This document shows, in pieces, positions 7,399 through 13,231 of a DNA stretch of 13,231 nt. The DNA is taken from positions 1-13,231 of the forward strand of contig WTGD01000201.1 of the NCBI GenBank assembly GCA_011523725.1, given 5' to 3'. Below the pieces are notes generated by a model. That model was given only the letters and a program-made list of their open reading frames with translations, did not search any database and was not told the origin of the DNA. The first letter of the stretch is position 1; the number at the start of each line of letters is the position of its first letter. The translations under genes and the position numbers were made by a program. The DNA is from Nitrospinota bacterium (GTDB lineage Bacteria > UBA8248).

Positions 7399-7605
7399 TT
7401 ATTCTTCTTGTTTGGTTACATTCGCCGCCTGAAGTCCTTTGGGACCTTGGGTGATCTCGAATGTGACCTTTTCACCTTCTTTCAGTGATTTGAATCCATC
7501 TGCAACGATGGCTGAGAAGTGAACGAAGATGTCGTCGCCATCTTCCCGAGAAATGAAGCCATACCCTTTTTTGTCGCTAAACCACTTGACTGTTCCTTCT
7601 GGCAC
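7399..7605 (-). CDS. Cold-shock domain protein (CspA family)
   Basis: A 68-residue single cold-shock domain, an OB-fold single-stranded nucleic acid binder that acts as an RNA chaperone. It starts PEGTVKWFSDKKGYGFI. RNP1 is KGYGFI (13-18) and RNP2 is IFVHF (26-30), both intact, and the usual C-terminal EGEKVTFEITQGPKG block is present. The start is GTG with GGGAGG placed seven bases upstream, which fixes this start. A separate promoter and a leader of about 100 nt are likely (see 7721-7754), as is common for this family. Whether this copy is cold-induced or constitutive cannot be told from sequence. Confidence 0.95.
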   Translation of the reverse strand: MPEGTVKWFSDKKGYGFISREDGDDIFVHFSAIVADGFKSLKEGEKVTFEITQGPKGLQAANVTKQEE

Positions 7606-7720
7606 TTACAATCCTCCCGCGCGGAGACCCCTGATGAGGTCGAGGATATCATGCCCAGCCCTTGCCTGAGCTTTGATTCACAGGGAAATGCAGTTTCCCC
7701 CATCTTGGCGAACGAGATAC

Positions 7721-7754
7721 AGTATAACATGCGTTGTTGAGAGGTTTGTGTCAA
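7721..7754 (-). promoter_or_regulatory. Candidate promoter of the cold-shock gene
   Basis: On the minus strand a perfect TTGACA (7754-7749) and a near-consensus TATACT (7726-7721) lie just past the end of the ThDP enzyme gene. The gap of 22 nt is longer than the optimal 17, so the -10 may work with a weaker -35, or the match may be partly fortuitous. It would give a leader of about 105-110 nt for the cold-shock mRNA. Confidence 0.4.
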
Positions 7755-7768
7755 GCGAAAAATTTTCA

Positions 7769-9394
7769 TTATTCCGCGCGCACGTCTTTTGAAGCCACAT
7801 AGCCGTCAGGATTGATAACGGCGTCGATGACCCATGGTTTTTCGGAAGAAAATGCACGGTGAAGCGCGTCTTTTAACTCTCCTTCTGTAGAAACCCTCTC
7901 TCCTTCACAACCCAGTCCTCTCGCCACAGAGGCATAATCGGAATCGCGGAACTCGGTGCCGAGACGCGGGAAAGAGCGGTTGTCTTGTTTGATCTTGATC
8001 AGGTTCAGATAGCGGTCGTTGAATATGAGGGTGACGAAGGGGATATTTTCCCGAACGGCGACTTCCATGTCGCCAATCCGCATGAGAAAACCCCCATCCC
8101 CGGTAAGACAGACAACCGGCGTGTCTGGTTCGATTAATTTGGCTGCCATGGCGGCCGGCGTGGCGACCGCCATCGAACCCAGCCCGCTGGAGGTCAGATA
8201 ACCCAGAGGGCGCCTCGTCTCCCAGATGTCATTGGCGAGGACTTTATGGCTTCCCGCATCGGCGGTCATGATGCCGTTGTCGGGGAGACATTCCCGCGCA
8301 ATCCGGATGACGGCGCCGGGCATCAGACCCTCTCCGGCGGGGAACAATGCGGATTGCCTCATTTTCTTGTAGGAATCCATATCCTCGGTGTTCCAGGCAT
8401 GGTTGGGTGAGACAGAAGCGCATAACTCCCTGAGGATGTCGGCGAGATGAGCGACGACTTCAATTTCCGGTCGAATCAAATCGTCGAGATGCGGCACTTC
8501 ATCCAGATTGATCACCTTTTGGGGGTAGTCCCAATGCCCGGGGGCGAATACTTCCACCGTGTCGAAGCCCACCAAAAGAAATAAGTCCGACTTGTCTATC
8601 AATTCGCGTTCTGAGGGTGCGCCCCGGAAGGTTCCCATGGCGAGGGGGTGGTGCTCCGGCAAGACGCCCTTTGCCGAAGGCGCCGCGAGAACGGGCGCTC
8701 CGAGTTTCTCGACGAAAGATACGAATTCTTTTTCCGCTTCCCGTCCCGAGCGGTTTACCTGAAGGCCCGCTATGACTATCGGGTTTTTCGACTCCGAGAT
8801 GGCGGCGATGGTTGCGACGATGCCCGGGTGGGCGGATCCGATGCGGCCAATATATTTTTGGGGGTTCTCCTTGGGGGGAAAATCGGTTTCCTCGGCGCTC
8901 GCCAGCATGACGTCGTAGGGGAGGTCCACGTGCACGGGGCCCGGCCTTCCTTCGGCGGCCAGAGCCAGCGCCCGCCTGATGGCCACCGCGGCGTTGTCTT
9001 TCGCGATCTTGAAGGTGCCTTTCGTGATGGGACGAAACAAACGATCCTGATCTAATCTTTGCCGGCCCTGGCGGCGGAATTGCTCATCGGAGAAGCGATC
9101 GGTCAATATGAGGCAGGGCGCGCGTTCTAGATAATTGTTCGCCACGCCGTGGAGGACGGCTGCCGCCCCCGGGCCGACGCCCGTACTCACGACCCCCGGT
9201 CGTCCCGTCATGATACCGTACGTACCTGCCTTTACGGCCGCGCTGCTCTCGTTGCTGCAAAGGATGTAACGTATGCCGCGTTTTCTCCCGGATTCGATGA
9301 GTTCGACGGAACTCAAACTTCCGGGAACGCCGAAAATGAATTCGATGCCCGCGTCTTGAAGAACCTCCGCCACCACATCGGCATACGTGGACAT
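7769..9394 (-). CDS. ThDP-dependent acetolactate synthase-like enzyme
   Basis: A 541-residue thiamine-diphosphate enzyme with the three-part architecture of the acetolactate synthase / benzoylformate decarboxylase superfamily. The N-terminal pyrimidine-binding domain (about 1-170) has FGVPGS and a conserved Glu49 in SNESSAA, the position of the cofactor-activating glutamate. A central domain spans about 190-330. The C-terminal diphosphate-binding domain has the motif beginning GDGGFLMRIGDMEVA at 432 and ending at Asn459 (FND). The start at ATG 9394 has GGGAGA six bases upstream; the frame is open 61 codons further but that part is not family-like. Acetolactate synthase (IlvB) is possible given ilvD nearby, but no small subunit (ilvN) is present and the glutamate motif differs from the usual HEQGAA. 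Another 2-oxoacid decarboxylase or ligase is equally possible, so I give no symbol. Confidence 0.88.
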   Translation of the reverse strand: MSTYADVVAEVLQDAGIEFIFGVPGSLSSVELIESGRKRGIRYILCSNESSAAVKAGTYGIMTGRPGVVSTGVGPGAAAVLHGVANNYLERAPCLILTDRFSDEQFRRQGRQRLDQDRLFRPITKGTFKIAKDNAAVAIRRALALAAEGRPGPVHVDLPYDVMLASAEETDFPPKENPQKYIGRIGSAHPGIVATIAAISESKNPIVIAGLQVNRSGREAEKEFVSFVEKLGAPVLAAPSAKGVLPEHHPLAMGTFRGAPSERELIDKSDLFLLVGFDTVEVFAPGHWDYPQKVINLDEVPHLDDLIRPEIEVVAHLADILRELCASVSPNHAWNTEDMDSYKKMRQSALFPAGEGLMPGAVIRIARECLPDNGIMTADAGSHKVLANDIWETRRPLGYLTSSGLGSMAVATPAAMAAKLIEPDTPVVCLTGDGGFLMRIGDMEVAVRENIPFVTLIFNDRYLNLIKIKQDNRSFPRLGTEFRDSDYASVARGLGCEGERVSTEGELKDALHRAFSSEKPWVIDAVINPDGYVASKDVRAE

Positions 9395-9423
9395 GCGATT
9401 TCTCCCGTCGGGCGCAAATTGTG

Positions 9424-9450
9424 AATATGGCTGGAAGATAATACCATATT
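9424..9450. promoter_or_regulatory. Inverted repeat over divergent promoter: candidate operator
   Basis: AATATGG (9424-9430) and CCATATT (9444-9450) form a perfect 7-bp inverted repeat around 13 nt. The centre holds overlapping -10-like elements on both strands: TAATAC (9439-9444, plus) and TATTAT (9443-9438, minus). This lies between the divergently transcribed ThDP enzyme and SirB1-like genes, so a dimeric regulator bound here could control both. No convincing -35 boxes are visible. Confidence 0.4.
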
Positions 9451-9501
9451 TGCAGGACAGGAGGACTAGGGGCGGTATTACGAAGAACCGGAGATGACAT
9501 C

Positions 9502-10344
9502 GTGTCGTTGAGTGACTCGCAGTTAGAGGCTGTCTGTCATTTATTGAATGATGGTTCAGCGCGTGTGACGGCGGCATTGGACCGCCAGGTTTCCGAATTT
9601 TCGACTGAAGAGCAGAAAAGACTCCTGTACCTGCTGAAAAAACGTGAGGCGAGCGAGGTAATACTGCCGCCGTCGCTCAGGGAATTCCATTACAGTCAAA
9701 TCGAAATCGCTTTTTCGGACTGGTCTCTTTCTTCGGTGGAAGACGTGGACCTGGAGGATGCTTGCTTCTTGCTGGCGTCTTTCGGCCATCCACTCGAAGA
9801 CATGGAGATGAAAAAAGACGAACTACAGGGCATGGAAAATCATTTACGGGGGCGATTGGAGGGGATAAGTAAAGCCGACGCCGTTGTCGACGAAGTCGTA
9901 GAATATCTGCATGGAGAACTTCGCTTCGATGGCGAACGGGGTAATTATTATGATGCGCAGAACAGTTTCCTGAATCGCGTGTTGGAGCGTAGACGCGGCA
10001 TCCCCATATCGCTTTCCGCTTTGTATTTGATTCTCGCCGGGCGATTGGGACTTCCCTTTCACGGAGTTGGAATGCCGGGACATTTTATCGTGAAATACCA
10101 AAGCGATGAGGAACCCATATTTCTGGATCCCTTCGATAGGGGAAAACGCTTGAGTGTAGGTGATTGCGCGGCGATTGTGCGGAGCCTCGGGTATCATTTC
10201 GACATGCGGTTCCTGCAGGAAACCCCGCCGCGCCGCATCGTGGAGAGAATGATCAACAATCTTCTTGGAATTTATAAGCGTGACGGAGAAGATGACAGGG
10301 CGACCTGCCTGCTTCGCTGTCGGGAACTGGTGCAACGAGTGTAA
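9502..10344 (+). CDS. SirB1-family transglutaminase-like protein
   Basis: A 280-residue protein of the SirB1/transglutaminase-like family, biochemically uncharacterised. The core block is at about 142-200: RFDGERGNYYDAQNSFLN, then RRGIPISLSALYL, then GMPGHFIVKY. His194 and Asp209 (FLDPFD) sit where transglutaminase-like folds have the His-Asp pair. The position that would be the catalytic cysteine is Ser170/Ser172, as is usual in this family, so peptide cross-linking activity is doubtful. The C-terminal segment from about 244 resembles the TPR-like end of the family. The start is GTG with GGAG eight bases upstream. The next gene, the Sec-containing DUF442-like protein, starts 23 bases after the stop, so they probably form an operon. 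Confidence 0.88.
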   Translation: MSLSDSQLEAVCHLLNDGSARVTAALDRQVSEFSTEEQKRLLYLLKKREASEVILPPSLREFHYSQIEIAFSDWSLSSVEDVDLEDACFLLASFGHPLEDMEMKKDELQGMENHLRGRLEGISKADAVVDEVVEYLHGELRFDGERGNYYDAQNSFLNRVLERRRGIPISLSALYLILAGRLGLPFHGVGMPGHFIVKYQSDEEPIFLDPFDRGKRLSVGDCAAIVRSLGYHFDMRFLQETPPRRIVERMINNLLGIYKRDGEDDRATCLLRCRELVQRV

Positions 10345-10367
10345 AACCAGCAAAGAGGAAACAGCGC

Positions 10368-10832
10368 ATGGAATATTTCGAGTTGGCCGAAAATCTCGTG
10401 TTCGGCAGACAACCGGGCCGGAAAGATATGCAGACTCTGGCGGACCAAGGGATAAGGACCCTGGTGAATGTTCGTATGGCTGATGAGGAAGAGCCGGAGT
10501 TGCCGCCCGACGCAGAGCGAGAGGCGGCGTATGAGTTGGGAATGAACTTCGTGCATATTCCCGTGAACGCCGCGAACATCAGCGACGAGTTGTCCGGGGA
10601 AATTCACCAAAAACTCAGCGAGGCCAGGAAGGACGGTCCGGTGTACGTTCACTGAAAAGGCTTGGGGCGAGCCGGGATTTGCTCGCTGATTCATCTGGCC
10701 GAAGAGGAAGACCTGAGCGGAGACGAAGTGCTGCAAAAAGCGCGCGACGTCGATTTCGACTGGAAGGCTTCCTCCATTGCGGGGTATTTCGAAGCATTCG
10801 CCGACAGCAGAAAGAAAACCAGCGCATCATAG
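10368..10832 (+). CDS. DUF442-like phosphatase/sulfurtransferase selenoprotein (Sec96)
   Basis: A 154-residue protein of the DUF442 (beta-lactamase-hydrolase-like phosphatase, TIGR01244 sulfurtransferase) type, related in fold to protein tyrosine phosphatases. The N-terminal half has the family pattern NLVFGRQPGRKDMQTL, then GIRTLVNVR, then GMNFVHIPV. At codon 96 (10653-10655) an in-frame TGA stands exactly where the P-loop nucleophile cysteine should be: VYVH-U-KGLGRAG. The loop is CX4R-like (U96, Arg101), matching HCRSGNRAG-type loops. The frame continues 58 codons, giving the helix after the P-loop and a C-terminal helical part, and stops at TAG just before a terminator. Ending at the UGA would leave a protein without its catalytic Arg and about 180 bases untranslated. 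AGAGGA lies about eight bases before the ATG. Substrate is unknown: phosphoryl transfer, persulfide transfer or a redox role are all open. A nonsense mutation is the alternative. Confidence 0.83.
10653..10655 (+). other. UGA recoding site (Sec96)
   Basis: In-frame TGA at the catalytic cysteine position of the DUF442-like P-loop, between His95 and Lys97. It is one base from either cysteine codon. A hairpin with bacterial SECIS geometry follows. Selenocysteine insertion is inferred. Confidence 0.78.
10666..10687 (+). promoter_or_regulatory. Bacterial SECIS-like hairpin downstream of UGA96
   Basis: GGCGAGC (10666-10672) pairs with GCTCGCT (10681-10687), 7 bp with one terminal G-U, around the 8-nt loop CGGGATTT. 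The apical loop starts 17 nt after the UGA and has G at its second, third and fourth positions. Both features fit the bacterial SECIS pattern recognised by SelB. A weaker alternative hairpin closer to the UGA (GGCTT with GAGCC) would compete with it. Confidence 0.72.
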
Positions 10833-10849
10833 CCGGGCGAATTGGCCAC

Positions 10850-10885
10850 AAAAAAGAGGGGAGTCGTTTTCTCCCCTCTTTTTTT
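10850..10885. terminator. Strong bidirectional intrinsic terminator
   Basis: AAAAAAGAGGGGAG (10850-10863) pairs perfectly over 14 bp with CTCCCCTCTTTTTT (10871-10884) around the loop TCGTTTT. The A/T runs give a U-tract on both strands. It lies between the stop of the Sec-containing DUF442-like gene (10832, plus) and the stop of ilvD (10897, minus) and should end both transcripts. Confidence 0.93.
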
Positions 10886-10896
10886 GTAGCCAACCT

Positions 10897-12588
10897 CTAT
10901 TCGTCTGTCACGCATCCCTCGGACGCCGAAGATACGCACTTGGCGTACTTGTAGAGCGTGCCCTTGGTGAATTTAAGCGGGGGTGCGCTCCAGTTCCGCC
11001 GCCGCCGCTCTATCTCCTCCTCGGGCACCTTGAGTTCCATGACGCGGTTTTGGGCGTCGATCAAAACAATGTCGTCGTCTTCAACGAGAGCGAGGAGGCC
11101 GCCGGTTTGGGCTTCGGGCGTGACGTGTCCGACGACGAAACCATGCGTGCCGCCCGAGAACCTCCCGTCCGTGATGAGGGCGAGATCGTCCCCGAGGCCG
11201 GCCCCCATGATTGCGGACGTAACCGTCAGCATCTCCCGCATCCCGGGACCTCCCTGAGGGCCTTCATAGCGAATGATGACGACGTCTCCTTTTTGAACCC
11301 TGTTTTCCTCCAATCCCTTGAGGGCGTCTTCTTCGGAGTCGAAACATCGCGCAGGACCCTCGAAGCGTTCTCCCTCTTTTCCAGTAATCTTGGCGACGGC
11401 GCCCTCGCTCGCGAGGTTCCCGTAGAGAATCTGGAGGTGCCCTGTTTTCTTGATGGGAGACGATAGCGGCACGATGATTTTCTGGCCAGAATGAAGGTCG
11501 GGCAAGGCCTCGATGTTTTCTCCGAGCGTCTTGCCCGTGACGGTGAGGCAATCACCGTGGAGCAGGCCTTCTTGCAGGAGAAGTTTTTGAACGGCCGGCA
11601 CGCCGCCAACGTCGTGGAGGTCTTCCATAACGAATTGTCCACTTGGCTTCAAATCCGCGACGTAAGGCGTTCTGTCGCTGATTTCCTGAAAGTCGTCGAT
11701 CGTGAGTTCAATCCCAACAGCCTTGGCGATGGCGATGTAGTGGAGGACGGCATTGGTCGAGCCACCGAGCGCCATGATGATGGTGATCGCGTTCTCGAAC
11801 GCTTCTCTCGTCATGATGTCGCTGGGCTTGATATCGTTTTCGAGTAGATGATAAATGGCTTTCCCCACGTCGAGGCACTCGTTTTTCTTGTCATCGCTCA
11901 TGGCCGGATTCGATGAACTGTATGGCAGGCTCATTCCCAGCGTTTCGATGGATGAGGACATCGTATTTGCCGTGTACATCCCCCCACAGGCGCCGCCGCT
12001 CGGGCAGGCGTGCCGGATGACCGCCTGAAAGCGCTCTTCGTCAATTTTTTCCGAAAAATATTCGCCATAGGCCTGAAAGGCGGAGACCACGTCCAGTTTG
12101 TCTCCATTGAGAAATCCCGGGCTGATGGTACCGCCATAAACCATCAGGCTGGGCCGGTTGAGCCGGGCCATGGCGATAATGGAGCCGGGCATGTTCTTGT
12201 CGCACCCGGGGAGCGTGACCAAGGCGTCATACCATTGCGCACCGACGACGGTTTCGATCGAGTCGGCGATGAGGTCCCGGGATTGCAGGGAGTACTTCAT
12301 GCCCTCCGTTCCCATGGAGATGCCGTCGCTCACGCCGATCGTATTGAAAATGAGGCCGACCATTTTCTTCTCGGCGTTCACGCTTTGTTTGATGTATTCG
12401 GCGAGCCGGTTGAGGTGAAAATTGCAGGAATTTCCCTCCCACCACATGCTGGCGATGCCGACCTGGGGGTTTTTCATGTCGATCTCATCCAGCCCCGCGC
12501 CGTAGAGCATGGCCTGTGAAGCGGCCTGCGAGGGCGGTTGGGTGATGCGCCGGCTGAATCGGTTCAGGGCTGTTTTCTGCTCCGTCAT
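10897..12588 (-). CDS. ilvD: Dihydroxy-acid dehydratase IlvD
   Basis: A complete 563-residue IlvD/Edd-family enzyme. It dehydrates 2,3-dihydroxy-isovalerate and 2,3-dihydroxy-3-methylvalerate to the 2-oxo acids in valine, leucine and isoleucine synthesis. Three cysteines expected to hold the Fe-S cluster are present: Cys55 (GNSCNFHL), Cys129 (PGCDKNMPG) and Cys201 (GGACGGMYTANTM). This three-cysteine set is typical of the [2Fe-2S] type. Asp87 and the DKN motif fit the Mg site, and the C-terminal signature ITDGRFSGGTHGFVVGH is intact. Length fits the shorter family branch (about 555-570) rather than the about 616-residue E. coli form. The start is ATG with GGAG seven bases upstream. The sugar-acid dehydratases of the family are less likely. 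The upstream 145 bases hold no clear promoter. Confidence 0.95.
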   Translation of the reverse strand: MTEQKTALNRFSRRITQPPSQAASQAMLYGAGLDEIDMKNPQVGIASMWWEGNSCNFHLNRLAEYIKQSVNAEKKMVGLIFNTIGVSDGISMGTEGMKYSLQSRDLIADSIETVVGAQWYDALVTLPGCDKNMPGSIIAMARLNRPSLMVYGGTISPGFLNGDKLDVVSAFQAYGEYFSEKIDEERFQAVIRHACPSGGACGGMYTANTMSSSIETLGMSLPYSSSNPAMSDDKKNECLDVGKAIYHLLENDIKPSDIMTREAFENAITIIMALGGSTNAVLHYIAIAKAVGIELTIDDFQEISDRTPYVADLKPSGQFVMEDLHDVGGVPAVQKLLLQEGLLHGDCLTVTGKTLGENIEALPDLHSGQKIIVPLSSPIKKTGHLQILYGNLASEGAVAKITGKEGERFEGPARCFDSEEDALKGLEENRVQKGDVVIIRYEGPQGGPGMREMLTVTSAIMGAGLGDDLALITDGRFSGGTHGFVVGHVTPEAQTGGLLALVEDDDIVLIDAQNRVMELKVPEEEIERRRRNWSAPPLKFTKGTLYKYAKCVSSASEGCVTDE

Positions 12589-12733
12589 GTTTTTTCTCCT
12601 ATTCTCTTCTTTTCCTGCTTATGAAAACGATACGAATCGCGGGGCGATAATTTTCAGCGCATAAGGCGAAAGCATCACCTGATGGCCGCGAAGTTTCCGG
12701 CGTATTTATCATCCAAGGACCTCATGAACGACT

Positions 12734-13231
12734 CTACCACAACCTCAGGAAACTCGCGGAGGGGAAGCTCTCAGAGGCAGGGGGAAAGGTCTTTTTCTTC
12801 GCAGGCTCCGGTGACTGGGGAATCGGTGGAGCCTCGACGGGTTTTTCCGTATTTTCGGGGTATTGCGCGAGAGAAACACCGGGAGGCGCGTGAGTCTGCG
12901 GTTCTTCGAGGTTCGCCCTGGCTGGGCTCTCCTGAAAATTCGCTTTCAGCTTTTCATGTCGCTCCGCTTGCGGTGGTTCCTTGACGGGCGTTTCGGTGTG
13001 GTTCGCGTTGGCTTGATGGAGGACGGAACCGTTATTCGCCGCATTGCTTGGCGAAACGGTCGCTTTCGTCTTGCGGACTTGAGTCGCCTGAATTTTTCGT
13101 TCCGGATGTGCGCCGTTGCGGGTGGGCGGCGGTTTCGGTTTTTCAGGTACGGACTTCGCTTTTTCGATCTTTTGGGGTCGTTCTCCGTACGCCGGAGGAG
13201 AGGGCTTCGCTTTCGGTTCAGGGGTCTTGGC
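12734..13231 (-). CDS. C-terminal part of a Pro/Lys/Glu-rich protein (cut by window edge)
   Basis: From the right edge a minus-strand frame stays open for 165 codons to a TAG at 12736-12734, with no ATG, so the start lies outside the window. The translation is low-complexity, rich in Pro, Lys, Glu and Ala, with runs such as KTPEPKAKPSPP, VPEKPKPPPT and PPIPQSPEPAKKK, and ends in FPSASFLRLW. Such Pro-Lys/Pro-Glu spacers occur in TonB-like periplasm-spanning proteins, cell-envelope linkers and some regulators; no folded domain or TonB C-terminal signature is visible. The opposite strand has a 100-codon frame over part of this region that I take as a shadow. The stop is 146 bases upstream of the ilvD start on the same strand. 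Real coding is likely but not certain. Confidence 0.55.
   Translation of the reverse strand, partial: AKTPEPKAKPSPPAYGERPQKIEKAKSVPEKPKPPPTRNGAHPERKIQATQVRKTKATVSPSNAANNGSVLHQANANHTETPVKEPPQAERHEKLKANFQESPARANLEEPQTHAPPGVSLAQYPENTEKPVEAPPIPQSPEPAKKKTFPPASESFPSASFLRLW

Noticed and set aside
9395..9577. 61-codon N-terminal extension of the ThDP enzyme
   Set aside because: Not family-like, overlaps the divergent gene start, and ATG 9394 has a good ribosome site.
1235..10655. UGA read as tryptophan (alternative code)
   Set aside because: Trp is encoded by TGG throughout, UGA is used as a stop in this window, and both in-frame UGAs fall on cysteine columns.
12682..12984. 100-codon plus-strand frame near the right edge
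   Set aside because: No domain pattern or ribosome site; it is antisense to the longer Pro/Lys-rich frame.

Overview
The window looks like chromosomal DNA from a Gram-negative bacterium. It carries the bacterial hydroxysqualene route to squalene (HpnC, HpnD, HpnE), direct-acylation methionine synthesis (MetX), a branched-chain amino acid enzyme (IlvD), a cold-shock protein and a SirB1-family protein. Two genes are interrupted by an in-frame UGA exactly where their families have the active-site cysteine, and each UGA is followed by a hairpin at bacterial SECIS distance. I read both as selenoprotein genes, so the organism should have the Sec machinery (selA, selB, selC, selD), none of which is in this window. 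The lineage cannot be fixed from sequence alone; a selenoprotein-rich deltaproteobacterial, Nitrospinota or Tectomicrobia-like group is only a guess.

Layout. 1-655: GC-rich DNA with no convincing gene, containing an AT-rich island and short duplicated motifs. 656-2802, minus strand: metX (a homoserine O-acyltransferase with an extra C-terminal NIL domain), then a DsbA/FrnE-like thiol oxidoreductase whose CxxC is UPFC (Sec18). 2803-3031: divergent promoter region. 3032-7360, plus strand: a tight three-gene operon with a DUF3891 protein, a single 719-residue polypeptide joining a Nudix hydrolase to HpnC and HpnD, and HpnE. 7399-9394, minus strand: a thiamine-diphosphate enzyme of the acetolactate synthase type, then a cold-shock gene with its own likely promoter. 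9502-10832, plus strand: a SirB1-like protein and a DUF442-type phosphatase/sulfurtransferase whose catalytic cysteine is Sec96. A strong bidirectional terminator (10850-10885) separates this pair from ilvD (10897-12588, minus). 12734-13231: the C-terminal end of a Pro/Lys/Glu-rich protein entering from the right on the minus strand.

How the genes work together. HpnD, HpnC and HpnE convert two farnesyl diphosphates to presqualene diphosphate, hydroxysqualene and squalene, normally a precursor of hopanoids. IlvD, and possibly the ThDP enzyme, belong to branched-chain amino acid synthesis. MetX activates homoserine for methionine, and its NIL domain may sense a product. The main discovery candidate is the pair of unrelated selenoproteins about 9.4 kb apart. 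The DUF442-like one, with Sec in a CX4R phosphatase/rhodanese-type loop, is the less expected. A conventional annotation would truncate both genes at the UGA.
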